Part shown: positions 8,463 to 16,447 of the stretch, piece after piece
How positions within the stretch are numbered: position 1 is the first letter of the stretch
How the letters are laid out: each line of letters starts with the position of its first letter
NCBI GenBank assembly: GCA_031550525.1
Contig: JAVBON010000011.1
Coordinates: forward strand, 53,765-117,764
Reading direction: 5' to 3'
Length of the DNA: 64,000 bases
From: WRHT01 sp031550525
Lineage (GTDB): Bacteria; Desulfobacterota; Desulfovibrionia; Desulfovibrionales; Desulfovibrionaceae
Program-made: the position numbers and the translations under genes
Notes under the pieces: model-generated
Databases searched by the model: none
What the model was told of the DNA's origin: nothing
What the model saw: only the letters and a program-made list of their open reading frames with translations

Positions 8463-9308
8463 ATGTATATTTCACAATGCCACGAGTTTGACAGTTGTGC
8501 CAATTATTTGGGCAAATCGTTCAAATTGGAATGTCCTCCGGTGGAGCAGGGCGAGCCATTTTTGCTTGTTCCGGCAGTGCTGAAAGAGGCGCGCATAAAA
8601 CAAGTGGTGCTTGCGCCGGAATATTTTTTGCAAGGTAAAGCCACGGGCATGTTTGCCGTTGGCACCACCTTTACCAGCGGCAACAACCCTGTGTTTACAG
8701 TGGTGTTGCGCATGGAAATTCCGGCGGCGGGCCGCGTGCATAGCCTTCCCGCCATAAGAGTGGTGTCGCACCGCGATTTTGCAGGCGGCGAGATTATAGT
8801 AACCCCTTGCCGCAGTGCTCCGGCCCTTGCCTGGATTACGGTTTCCGACAAGGGTTCCGTGGGCGAGCGCCAAGACGACAGCGGCCCGCTGGTGGGGCAA
8901 ATGGTGCAGTCGTATATGTCGTTGCGTTGCGTAAGCGGCTATATATTGCCGGATGAGATCTTCCGCCTGCGGGCCATGGTTACCGATCTCGCGCTGGTGC
9001 AGGGTTATGACCTTATTATTACAACCGGCGGCACCGGCCTGTCCTCACGCGACATAACGCCCGAGGCGCTGCTGCCCCTTATTGAGAAGCGCCTGTACGG
9101 TTTTGAGCAGGCCATGATGCAAGCCTCTTTAAAGGCCACGCCGCGTGGCATGCTTTCACGCGCGGTTTGCGGCACTGTGGGCGACAGCCTGCTTATAACC
9201 CTGCCGGGCAGCGTAAAGGCCATTCAGGAGAATTTGCAGCCCTTGTTATCCGCTTTGCAACACGCTTTGGATAAGCTGCAAGGCAGCCAGGCTGATTGCG
9301 GAAGTTAG
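8463..9308 (+). CDS. MoaB/MogA-like molybdopterin-binding protein
   Basis: 281 residues. The C-terminal 160 residues are a MoCF-biosynthesis domain: AWITVSDKGSVGERQDDSGP, LVQGYDLIITTGGTGLSSRD and ITLPGSVKAI are the MogA/MoaB signatures for adenylation of molybdopterin. The N-terminal 115 residues are a separate region not recognised; they carry several Cys and may be a small MOSC-like or regulatory domain. The start at 8463 is supported by GGGAG seven bases upstream; a GTG at 8433 has no such site. Supports molybdenum or tungsten cofactor synthesis for formate dehydrogenase-type enzymes (inference). Confidence 0.85.
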   Translation: MYISQCHEFDSCANYLGKSFKLECPPVEQGEPFLLVPAVLKEARIKQVVLAPEYFLQGKATGMFAVGTTFTSGNNPVFTVVLRMEIPAAGRVHSLPAIRVVSHRDFAGGEIIVTPCRSAPALAWITVSDKGSVGERQDDSGPLVGQMVQSYMSLRCVSGYILPDEIFRLRAMVTDLALVQGYDLIITTGGTGLSSRDITPEALLPLIEKRLYGFEQAMMQASLKATPRGMLSRAVCGTVGDSLLITLPGSVKAIQENLQPLLSALQHALDKLQGSQADCGS

Positions 9309-9376
9309 ATATTTATGTATTTATTTTATAATTCATTGATTTTATAAATAATATCACCAAGGTGTTGTCCTGAGAT

Positions 9377-10234
9377 ATGAGCATACGCCAACCCGTTGTC
9401 GCTGGGCGTTTTTACCCGGCGGATTCTGAAGCGCTACGCCAAGAGGTTGCGGATTATCTGGCCAAAGCTGGTGAGTATCGCGTGGAGTGCGCGGATAAAC
9501 CGGCGCTTGGCTGCATGGCGCCGCATGCGGGGTACATGTTTTCCGGCATGGTGGCCGGGCTCACCCTTGGGCAGGTTCCAATACCGGAAACGGTGCTTTT
9601 GCTTGCCCCTAGCCATACCGGGGCTGGGCCTTCTCTGGCCCTTTGGCCGGGCGGAGCCTGGCGTACGCCTTTGGGCGACGTTACGGTAGATGAAGCTGGT
9701 GTTGAGCGCTTGCTGGCTTATGCCGAAAATGGCCACACCGCTCTGTTTCAGGCCAGTGAGGCGGCTCATGCCGGAGATCACGCCATTGAGGTGATTTTGC
9801 CGTTTTTGCAGGTATTACGGAGCGATGTGAAAATAATTCCCCTATGCGTGCGGGAGTATGATTTGACACGGTTGCGCCATGCTGGCGAGGCCATTGCCAG
9901 GCTGGTGAAAGAGCGGCAATCTGGCGGGGGCATGCTGCTTTTGAGCAGTTCCGACATGAGCCACTATTTGCCGCATGACCAGGGCAAAAAGCAGGACCTG
10001 CTGGCGTTGGCGCAGGTGCAAAAGCTCGCGCCAGAAGGGCTTTTTGATGTTTGCCTGAGGCATAAAATAAGCATGTGCGGCTTTGCGCCGACAACACTAA
10101 TGCTTTATGCCTGCAAGGCCCTTGGGGCCGAGCGGTGCTGTATAACCGCCCATACCAGCTCCGGCGTTACGGGGCGTGCTTATGGCGCGGGAATGGACAG
10201 CGTGGTGGGCTACGCCGGGGCAATTATTAATTGA
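9377..10234 (+). CDS. amrB: AmmeMemoRadiSam system protein B (Memo-like)
   Basis: 285 residues of the Memo family: begins RQPVVAGRFYP, with CMAPHAGYMFSG, LLAPSHTG, GDHAIEVILPFLQ, SSSDMSHY and TSSGVTGRAYGAGMDSVVGYAGA. The His/Asp/Cys positions of the metal-binding, dioxygenase-like pocket are present. In bacteria it normally occurs with an AMMECR1 protein and a radical SAM enzyme, but neither is adjacent here. The biochemical role of the system is poorly known. Ribosome binding site is weak. It lies 68 bases after the MoaB-like gene and may be read from the same transcript. Confidence 0.85.
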   Translation: MSIRQPVVAGRFYPADSEALRQEVADYLAKAGEYRVECADKPALGCMAPHAGYMFSGMVAGLTLGQVPIPETVLLLAPSHTGAGPSLALWPGGAWRTPLGDVTVDEAGVERLLAYAENGHTALFQASEAAHAGDHAIEVILPFLQVLRSDVKIIPLCVREYDLTRLRHAGEAIARLVKERQSGGGMLLLSSSDMSHYLPHDQGKKQDLLALAQVQKLAPEGLFDVCLRHKISMCGFAPTTLMLYACKALGAERCCITAHTSSGVTGRAYGAGMDSVVGYAGAIIN

Positions 10235-10366
10235 TTTATAGCTGCGCTTGTGAGACCGTTTAAAAGCATATAGTTTATTATGGATTTACTTTTTGCCGGA
10301 TAGTTGTTCCTGCTGTTGCGCATTACAATTTACTTTTGATTGTTTCCAAACAATTCCGGAGCTTAC

Positions 10367-11011
10367 ATGAAAGATACTTTTATGAACCGCCGTGATCTAT
10401 GTAAACTACTGGCTGCCGCTGGCGCGGCTGGCATAACCTTGCCCTTTGCGGCCCAGGCGCAGGGGGCTCCTTCCGTTCCGGCCCCGGCCGGAAAATGCGC
10501 GCTTGAGGTAATGCATACGCGGCGAAGTTACCGCGCGTTTAATGGCCAGCCTGTTTCCGATGAGGATTTGCAGACAATTCTGGCGGCGGGCATGAACGCC
10601 CCCAGCGCCAACAACACCCAGCCATGGGAGTTTGTAATTGTGCGCGAGCCAGCCACAAAAAAAGCCATTATCAATTTTATTCCGGCCTTCGGGTTTATAA
10701 ATTCGGCTTCCGTCATAGTGTTTGCCTGTATGGATAAAACAAAAAGCAAAAATGACGAGGAACTAACGCAGGTGCCGTTATCCGTCACCTGTGCCTGCAT
10801 GAGCATGTGGCTGGCCGTGGAGGCGCTGGGGTACGGCACAACTTGGCTTAGTATAACTCCGTACACGGGACGAATGAATTTTTTCCGCGATCTTTTAAAA
10901 GTGCCTGCCGGGTATGATTTGCTTTGCGCCATGCCCATTGGCGTGCCGCAGTCAAAAATTGCGCCGGAATCCAGATTTACGGCGTCAAAGCTGCATGCCG
11001 AGCGTTGGTAG
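10367..11011 (+). CDS. Exported (Tat) nitroreductase-family flavoprotein
   Basis: 214 residues. The N-terminus MNRRDLCKLLAAAGAAGITL is a twin-arginine signal followed by an Ala-rich cleavage region, so a folded FMN protein would be exported to the periplasm. The mature part has nitroreductase motifs: HTRRSYRAFNGQPV, MNAPSANNTQPWEFV and ALGYGTTWL. The start at 10367 follows CCGGAG; an upstream TTG at 10340 lacks a site. Substrate unknown (nitro compound, quinone or thioether reduction are possible). A cytoplasmic family member lies at 43166-43675. Confidence 0.85.
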   Translation: MKDTFMNRRDLCKLLAAAGAAGITLPFAAQAQGAPSVPAPAGKCALEVMHTRRSYRAFNGQPVSDEDLQTILAAGMNAPSANNTQPWEFVIVREPATKKAIINFIPAFGFINSASVIVFACMDKTKSKNDEELTQVPLSVTCACMSMWLAVEALGYGTTWLSITPYTGRMNFFRDLLKVPAGYDLLCAMPIGVPQSKIAPESRFTASKLHAERW

Positions 11012-11038
11012 CTGTTTTTATTCAAGGCAGGTAGTGCC

Positions 11039-11767
11039 GTGGCGCGTTTTCACAACATAAAGGGCGAGTTGGCCTTGCGGTTGCCGGAAGAAGAGTGGGA
11101 GAGCCTTTTCCCACTGCTGGAATCAAGCTCCGGAATGGAGTATATAGCCCCGTTGCTTGGCTTTTTGCCGCGCGGCGGGGTTTTGCGCTGGCGGGCCGTG
11201 CGCTGCCTTGGCGTATGCATGGCCGCGCTGGCCTCGCGCGACATGGAGCAGGCGCGTGGCATAATGCGGCGCTTTATGTGGCATATGAATGAGGAGTCCG
11301 GCAATCTTGGCTGGGGCGTGCCAGAGAGCATGGGCGAGGTTTTGAGCCAAAGCCCTCCACTTGCCGTGGAATTTAACCGTGTTTTGTTCTCATACATTAC
11401 CAATACCGGACGTGATGACAACTATATAGACCATGCCCCGCTTTTGCAGGCCTGCTTTTGGGGGTGCGGGCGTCTGGCGCAGGCGCGCCCCGACTATGGC
11501 GCTCCGGCTTTGCCAGCTTTTGCCGCCGGCCTTGGGCATAGTGACGCGCAGGTACGCGGCCAGGCGGCCTTGGGACTGTTTAAGCTGCTTGGGGCACAGC
11601 CCGCGTTGGCCCGCGCTCTTGATGAGGCAACACAGGCGGAAATTTATGCAGCACTTTCGGCCATGCAAAATGAGACAACTGAATGTGAAGATTTTGACGG
11701 CAAAAATTTTTTTTACAGAAAGACCAAAGAGATAGCACAAGAGGCCTTGGGCATGATTAAAGACTAG
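11039..11767 (+). CDS. HEAT-like helical protein (DVU0298-type)
   Basis: 242 residues, all-helical, with two or three HEAT-like units: YIAPLLGFLPRGGVLRWRAVRCLG, LLQACFWGCGRLAQ and GLGHSDAQVRGQAALGLFKLLG. The motif NLGWGVPESMGE is characteristic of a family I recall from Desulfovibrio (DVU0298-like), where it is annotated only by structure. No signal peptide. It uses a GTG start with a moderate upstream AGG. It follows the exported nitroreductase by 27 bases and may be co-transcribed. Function unknown. Confidence 0.75.
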   Translation: MARFHNIKGELALRLPEEEWESLFPLLESSSGMEYIAPLLGFLPRGGVLRWRAVRCLGVCMAALASRDMEQARGIMRRFMWHMNEESGNLGWGVPESMGEVLSQSPPLAVEFNRVLFSYITNTGRDDNYIDHAPLLQACFWGCGRLAQARPDYGAPALPAFAAGLGHSDAQVRGQAALGLFKLLGAQPALARALDEATQAEIYAALSAMQNETTECEDFDGKNFFYRKTKEIAQEALGMIKD

Positions 11768-11782
11768 CGTGGCGTTTTTTGT

Positions 11783-11866
11783 TTACTTGCCGCCGGAACG
11801 GGTCAGTTTGAAAATTACATAACCGATGCTCAGCGCGCTTATAAGATGGAGAATCACGTCAGACAT
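11783..11866 (-). CDS. Possible 27-residue single-span membrane peptide
   Basis: Reading frame MSDVILHLISALSIGYVIF followed by a short basic tail KLTRSGGK. It has one hydrophobic helix, a positively charged C-terminus, and GCAGG six to seven bases before the ATG. The upstream minus strand is A/T-rich and could hold a promoter. It has the form of a small regulatory membrane peptide but no known family is recognised. Confidence 0.35.
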   Translation of the reverse strand: MSDVILHLISALSIGYVIFKLTRSGGK

Positions 11867-11963
11867 AAGCACCTGCAAATTTGATTGTGTTAGTCCGTTT
11901 ATTTTTTTTAACTTTTTTTTCTGTTTTAGCAAAGCACAAAATTATAGGGCTATTAGCAGGGCC

Positions 11964-12009
11964 AATACGCGACGTGCCCGCCAGGCTTAAGGCGGGCATA
12001 TCGCGTATT
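11964..12009. repeat. Strong two-part hairpin upstream of flagellin-like gene
   Basis: Outer arms AATACGCGA/TCGCGTATT and inner arms GCCCGCC/GGCGGGC, all perfect, around an eight-base loop. It has no T-tract on either side, so it is not a standard terminator. The remaining non-coding DNA from 11867 to 12244 shows no believable gene. Confidence 0.6.
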
Positions 12010-12244
12010 ATGCCTACAGCAGTATGACATTTTTGCCCCATGAATTTGTGGCCGCCAGGCCTGCGTTGGCATTTGCCCGTATATGCCACAGTTCCGCCAA
12101 ATTTTGTCTGCCACATAACAAGCGTTTTGCATATATGCCATATTATAACGCTCCGTAAGACGCCATTTCCTAAAGAATATCCCGTACCGTCCGAAAAGCA
12201 TAACGAGCGCAAAGCATATGTTTTGCGCATATGGGAGCGGGATT

Positions 12245-13087
12245 ATGGCAAACGGATATTTTGACGCGAACGCTTTGGCGCAGTATTCGCTCAACCTGTT
12301 GCGCGGGCAGATGATCACCCAGCTTGTGGGCGGGCAGATGTGTGGCGAGCTTGGCGGCGCGAGCCTTACCGAGTTTATTCTTGGGCGGGCCAAGCCGCAA
12401 AAACGCACAGGCACGGATATGATGAATGATGCCCTCACCGGCCTGATGCGCAGCGATGCGGCCATGCTGCGGCAGGGTTCCAAAAATATGGAGCAGGGCA
12501 GGGCTTTGCTTGAAGTTGGCGAATCGGCCCTGAGCGGTATTTCAGAAAAAGTTGGCCGCATGCGCGAAATAGTGGATGCGCTGCAAAACGACTACAGCCA
12601 GTATAGCGTGCTGGAACCCGAATATACCTCGCTAAGCGCCGATATAAAGTCCGTAATAGAAGGAACCAGCTTTAACGGCCTGCGTATACTGGACGGCAGC
12701 ACCTGGGCCGCCGACGGGCGCGTCACGCCCAACGGCGATACAGGCAAACTGGCCTTGCAGGCGGGTAATTCGCAAAGCGAGCTCACTCTTTACGACCTCC
12801 AGAATTACAAGGATTTGTTTGTGTCCGCAGATCTGTCCAGTCCGGCCCAACTTGCCCTTACGGCCAGCTCGCTGGAGCATTTTTCCGGCATGCTTTCAGG
12901 CATGGAAGAAAGCTACAAGGCCAGAGCGGGGCTGCTGGCCACCGAGGGCGCGGGCATGCTGCGCCAGGCGGATATTCTGGATGAAGCCACGGGCCGGGCC
13001 AAGCCTGGCGATGAAGATGGTTTGCGGCAAGTCCTTATAGATATTTTAATGCGGGAAAACGGCTCCGTGCTTGATGGAAGAACTTAA
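12245..13087 (+). CDS. Flagellin-like protein
   Basis: 280 residues. The central segment (about residues 70-150) resembles the flagellin N-terminal D0/D1 helices: DAAMLRQGSKNMEQGRALLE, SALSGISEKVGRMREIVDA, then a TSFNGLRILDG loop, which is the hallmark of flagellins. The first 60 residues are unlike flagellin and the C-terminal D0 helix is not obvious, although residues 205-250 (SSLEHFSGMLSGMEESYKA) recall the flagellin C-terminal helix. The start at 12245 is set by GGGAG upstream. It could be a minor filament component, a hook-filament junction-like protein, or a derived paralogue. No flagellar genes adjoin it. Confidence 0.7.
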   Translation: MANGYFDANALAQYSLNLLRGQMITQLVGGQMCGELGGASLTEFILGRAKPQKRTGTDMMNDALTGLMRSDAAMLRQGSKNMEQGRALLEVGESALSGISEKVGRMREIVDALQNDYSQYSVLEPEYTSLSADIKSVIEGTSFNGLRILDGSTWAADGRVTPNGDTGKLALQAGNSQSELTLYDLQNYKDLFVSADLSSPAQLALTASSLEHFSGMLSGMEESYKARAGLLATEGAGMLRQADILDEATGRAKPGDEDGLRQVLIDILMRENGSVLDGRT

Positions 13088-13114
13088 AGAGCGCCTCTCA
13101 GGCGGCGGGGATTA

Positions 13115-13237
13115 AAGCATTTTAACTTTTAAAAAGTTAAAATGCCCGTGCCGCTCCCGAAAGGGGCACCCGCAAGCGAGCCGCGCAGCGTGTCTTTAGT
13201 AACGCCGCTTCGGCTTTGCGTGTACGATAAAAGAGTG
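13115..13237 (-). repeat. Dispersed repeat family R1, copy 1
   Basis: About 123 bp. It begins with an AT hairpin (GCATTTTAACTTTT and complement), then a GC hairpin (GTGCC...GGGGCAC), then CCGCAAGCGAG. Read on the minus strand, it matches 29925-30050 nearly base for base with a few indels. A partial copy is at 16184-16262. Confidence 0.8.
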
Positions 13238-13241
13238 TTCC

Positions 13242-13486
13242 AGATAGTGTAGTCACGAAGGTCTCTTTGCCCCGCACAGGCCGCGCCTGCTCTGCCTGCG
13301 TAAAAAAGTCCTTTTATTTGATTAGGCATGTCCTGTGCTTCACCCCTGCGGAGCGCTCGCGTTGCTCGCGTCCAATTATGCATGCCTGCGTAATTGTCGG
13401 TGGAGTACCGTAAGAGCACACTCCCTCAATAAAAAGCCCTTTTCCCTTGGCAGAGAACAAAAATCCTCCTCGTGACCACACTATCT
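13242..13486. repeat. Dispersed palindromic element R2, long copy
   Basis: A 245-bp imperfect palindrome. Its ends are inverted copies of AGATAGTGTRGTCACGA, and internal arms also pair (CTGCC...AAAA..CTTTT.TTGA with its mirror near 13440-13462). There is no coding capacity. The last nine bases lie six bases from the next R2 element. Confidence 0.75.
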
Positions 13487-13491
13487 AAGTA

Positions 13492-13631
13492 CTGTCTCTA
13501 AAAAGCGTCTTTTGCCCCTGGACTGCGTCAAGCGCCAATTTTTGTCCAAGTCTGTACCATGTGAGTTCTATCCCTGCCCTAAAATCGGTGCTTTTTTTGC
13601 CAGGGAACAAAATCCGTCTTTTTAGAAACAG
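13492..13631. repeat. Dispersed palindromic element R2, short copy A
   Basis: About 140 bp with inverted ends CTGTCTCTAAAAAG and CTTTTTAGAAACAG. Inside are TTTTGCCCCTGG and the mirror CCAGGGAACAAAA. It aligns throughout with 39376-39508. It is non-coding and ends 20 bases past the chemoreceptor stop region, so it may also act as a terminator. Confidence 0.75.
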
Positions 13632-13651
13632 CCCCCAGAAACAACCGGGCA

Positions 13652-16039
13652 TCATGATTTCAGCTTGCCCAGCAGCGCCTTCAATTCCTGAGCCATGTCT
13701 GAAAGGGCCAGCACCGCAGCGGAAGCATGGCTCATGCCGGAAGCGGTGTCCATGGCGATGTGGTTGATTTCGTCCACGGCTCTATTGATTTCCTCCGACG
13801 TAGCGGACTGCTCCTCCGCAGCCGTGGCAATGCTGGTAATCAGCTCGGAATTTGTGCCGGCAAGTTCTACTATCTCCCGCAGGGCGGATCCGGAAACCTC
13901 CGCCAATCCCGTGGCGTCCGAAACGCTTTCACTAGCTTCCACCACCTGCCGGATATTAGCGCTGGTGGCGGTCTGAATCCCCTGAATGCCGGTTCCCACT
14001 TCAATTGTGGCGCTCATGGTTTTTTCCGCCAGCTTGCGCACTTCGTCGGCCACCACAGCGAACCCCTTGCCGGCCTCTCCTGCGCGGGCGGCCTCAATGG
14101 CCGCGTTAAGCGCCAGCAAATTTGTCTGGTCCGCAATGTCGGAAATCATGTTCATGACTCCTCCAATGGCCTCCGTCTGCGTCCCCAGGTTCTGCATGCT
14201 ATTTTGCAGTTCATCGGCTACTTTGTGCACCCGCTGCACCGCTTCAATAACCTTGTTTACCAAATCCGCGCCTTCGCTGGCCTGTTTGCGGGTGGTCTCC
14301 GCCTGCTCGCTGGCCTCTCCCGCGTTACGGGCCACTTCTATAACCGTGCTGTTCATCTCTTCCATGGCCGTGGCCGTGGCCGCCACCCGGTCACGCTGCA
14401 TGTCGGCGCCGCTGCTGACCTCTTCCACGCGGGCGGAAAGCTCCGTCGATGCGGCGGCCACACGGTCGGCTATGTCCAGCGCTTGGGAAACGACTTCCAT
14501 AATGGTCCGTTGAACGTTTTTGAGCTGCGTCAGATCGATAATAAGCTGAAGCACGGCAACCAGCTCGCCCGAACTGTCAAGCATGGGAATGGCGGTGTAG
14601 CTGATGTCAAGGTCAGCGCCGCCGGGGTGGGCCACTGTTTCCGCGCTATGGAGTTTGCCGCTCGCCGCCGCGAGGGTCAGCGCGCAGGAAGGCAGGCCGG
14701 AATCTTCCTGCCTGAAGACCTCCTCGCAGGTTTTACCCTGATAATTCTCGCCCCCCAGTTTGACGGCTATGGCGTTCATATAACGGATGCGTAAATTTTT
14801 ATCCAACATGACCACAGGCGAGGGAATAGCGTCTACGATCATACGAAAACGCTCTAAAATAGAGTTCGTGCCTTTGATCAGGCTGGCGAATTCTCCGGAA
14901 AAACGCGTATAGTCGCCTTTGGCGTCAAGTTGGCCGGCTTCAATGCCTGTCTCCAAAACTTGATATTCCGCCACAACCTGCTTCAGTGACTCGGGAATGG
15001 CGCGCAAGGCTTCAGCCAGTTTGCCAAGTTCGTCCTTCCGGCGCACGGCAAGCGTTGCTGAAAGGTCTCCGTTCGCGATTTTAGCGGCAAAAGTTCCGCC
15101 AGCTTTAACATCTCGCAGCACGGGCCGCAAAACGAGCAGAATAATCATGGCGGACAGTACTATGCCCACTATCGCGGTGAGCATGGAACTGTTGCGCATA
15201 TCCGCCAGGCCGGAAAACACATCGCCATATTCCGCCTGAGTGACGGCTGTAAATCCGGAAAAAGGGTCTTTGGCGTGATACGCAAAGATGCGCACGCCAG
15301 CGGAGTTTACAAACTCAGTCACCCCGTTGGCGGTACTGGCTGCCATTGCTTTGTAATGGGATATGTCTTTGGCGGAAGGGTTGAAAAGCAGATCCGGATC
15401 TTTATGCGCCGCCACCAGGCCGTTCGCTCCGAGAATGTACGCATACCCTCTCTGGCCGATCGACACCGGTTTGACCGAGGTTTCGTATATGTATTCAAGG
15501 CTTATGGGGCAATAGACCACCCCGGCCGCTTTACCGCCCACCATTACCGGAGAAGCTATCACCATAACGCCTTTGCCCGTAACGCGGCTTTTCACGGGAG
15601 GAGCCAGAAAGGTCCGGCCTTGTATGGCGTTCTGAAAGTAATCGCGGTCGGCATAGTTTTGCCCAACGGTGCCGGGATCAGAAGATGCGATGATTACGCC
15701 GTTGTTGTTTAGCAAACTGATGCGGTCAAAAGCTGGGTAGCTCTTCTCCAGCTCTTTAAGTTCTTCATTAAAACGCTCCAGGCCTTTTTTGTCTGAAAAG
15801 CCGCTGCGGTAAAAACCCTTGATGTCGTCACGCTGGGTAATGCGCTCGATATCGACATGAGCGCCCTTGGCCAGAACTCCCGCAGCCCTGGCCAAGGCTT
15901 CGGCCTCGCCGCGCAAATTGTCTACCAGCGCTTCATACAACTCGTCAGCCGCTTTTTGATAGAAAATGTAACCACTTACACCACAAAGTGCAACAATCAA
16001 CAACAAAATTGGAAGGAGAACTTTTGTTTGCAGATTCAT
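13652..16039 (-). CDS. Methyl-accepting chemotaxis protein with dCache sensor, HAMP and PAS
   Basis: About 795 residues from the ATG at 16039 (AAGGAG six bases upstream). Order: membrane helix (residues 4-24, LPILLLIVALCGVSGYIF), periplasmic dCache-type domain (about 30-275) with DRISLLNNNGVIIASSDPG and GYAYILGANGLVAAHKDP, second membrane helix (about 283-303), HAMP, a PAS domain (about 400-510, MLDKNLRIRYMNAIAVKL), and the signalling hairpin with the conserved tip IADQTNLLALNAAIEAARAG. No CheR-docking pentapeptide at the C-terminus. The ligand is unknown; dCache domains often bind amino acids or organic acids. Confidence 0.93.
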   Translation of the reverse strand: MNLQTKVLLPILLLIVALCGVSGYIFYQKAADELYEALVDNLRGEAEALARAAGVLAKGAHVDIERITQRDDIKGFYRSGFSDKKGLERFNEELKELEKSYPAFDRISLLNNNGVIIASSDPGTVGQNYADRDYFQNAIQGRTFLAPPVKSRVTGKGVMVIASPVMVGGKAAGVVYCPISLEYIYETSVKPVSIGQRGYAYILGANGLVAAHKDPDLLFNPSAKDISHYKAMAASTANGVTEFVNSAGVRIFAYHAKDPFSGFTAVTQAEYGDVFSGLADMRNSSMLTAIVGIVLSAMIILLVLRPVLRDVKAGGTFAAKIANGDLSATLAVRRKDELGKLAEALRAIPESLKQVVAEYQVLETGIEAGQLDAKGDYTRFSGEFASLIKGTNSILERFRMIVDAIPSPVVMLDKNLRIRYMNAIAVKLGGENYQGKTCEEVFRQEDSGLPSCALTLAAASGKLHSAETVAHPGGADLDISYTAIPMLDSSGELVAVLQLIIDLTQLKNVQRTIMEVVSQALDIADRVAAASTELSARVEEVSSGADMQRDRVAATATAMEEMNSTVIEVARNAGEASEQAETTRKQASEGADLVNKVIEAVQRVHKVADELQNSMQNLGTQTEAIGGVMNMISDIADQTNLLALNAAIEAARAGEAGKGFAVVADEVRKLAEKTMSATIEVGTGIQGIQTATSANIRQVVEASESVSDATGLAEVSGSALREIVELAGTNSELITSIATAAEEQSATSEEINRAVDEINHIAMDTASGMSHASAAVLALSDMAQELKALLGKLKS

Positions 16040-16183
16040 ACGCCACTCCTTGGGTTTCATATAATATGATTTTATATTATATATTTTCGCATTATTTCAT
16101 CTTACAATAGAAAAGTGGTCTGTCAATAATAAATTAAGAACATAGAGGACTTCTTTCCGTAAGTTTAAGTTCAGTCTTTAGGT

Positions 16184-16295
16184 AATTTTAACGTTGAAAA
16201 AAGTTTAAATGCCTGGCGGTCGCGTTAGCGTACGCCCGCAAGCGATCAGCGCGGCATGTGCGAGGTAAAAAGACCCTCGTGACCACACTATCCAA
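16184..16295 (+). repeat. R1 partial copy followed by R2 terminal sequence
   Basis: 16184-16262 resembles family R1 (AAGTTTAAATGCC, then a GC hairpin, then CCCGCAAGCGA). 16276-16295 matches the R2 end, CTCGTGACCACACTATCC. The two families are also adjacent at 13115-13486, so they may form one composite element. The rest of the gap (16040-16183) shows only the A/T-rich chemoreceptor promoter region. Confidence 0.65.
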
Positions 16296-16338
16296 GATAA
16301 ATCAGGCGGCGAGTATCAATATAAGTTAATGAAAGCAG

Positions 16339-16390
16339 CCGTGCCGGCAAAAGAGGGGCAGACCAAGCAGTCACTCTCTTACCGGCACGG
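16339..16390 (-). terminator. Terminator hairpin after trpB
   Basis: Arms CCGTGCCGG/CCGGCACGG with an inner AGAG/CTCT pairing, 57 bases beyond the trpB stop and followed on the minus strand by a T-rich stretch. It makes trpB monocistronic. Confidence 0.6.
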
Positions 16391-16447
16391 ATCAGGCGCA
16401 TGCATATTTATTTTATATTCCCTAGAAGGGAACCACCTTATTTTTCC

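Noticed and set aside
11953..12561. 202-codon minus-strand frame across the flagellin-like start
   Set aside because: Crosses a strong hairpin and has no ribosome site or recognisable protein; biased antisense composition.
13115..13631. CRISPR array or tandem repeat at the R1/R2 cluster
   Set aside because: No regular repeat-spacer spacing; symmetry is palindromic and copies are dispersed.
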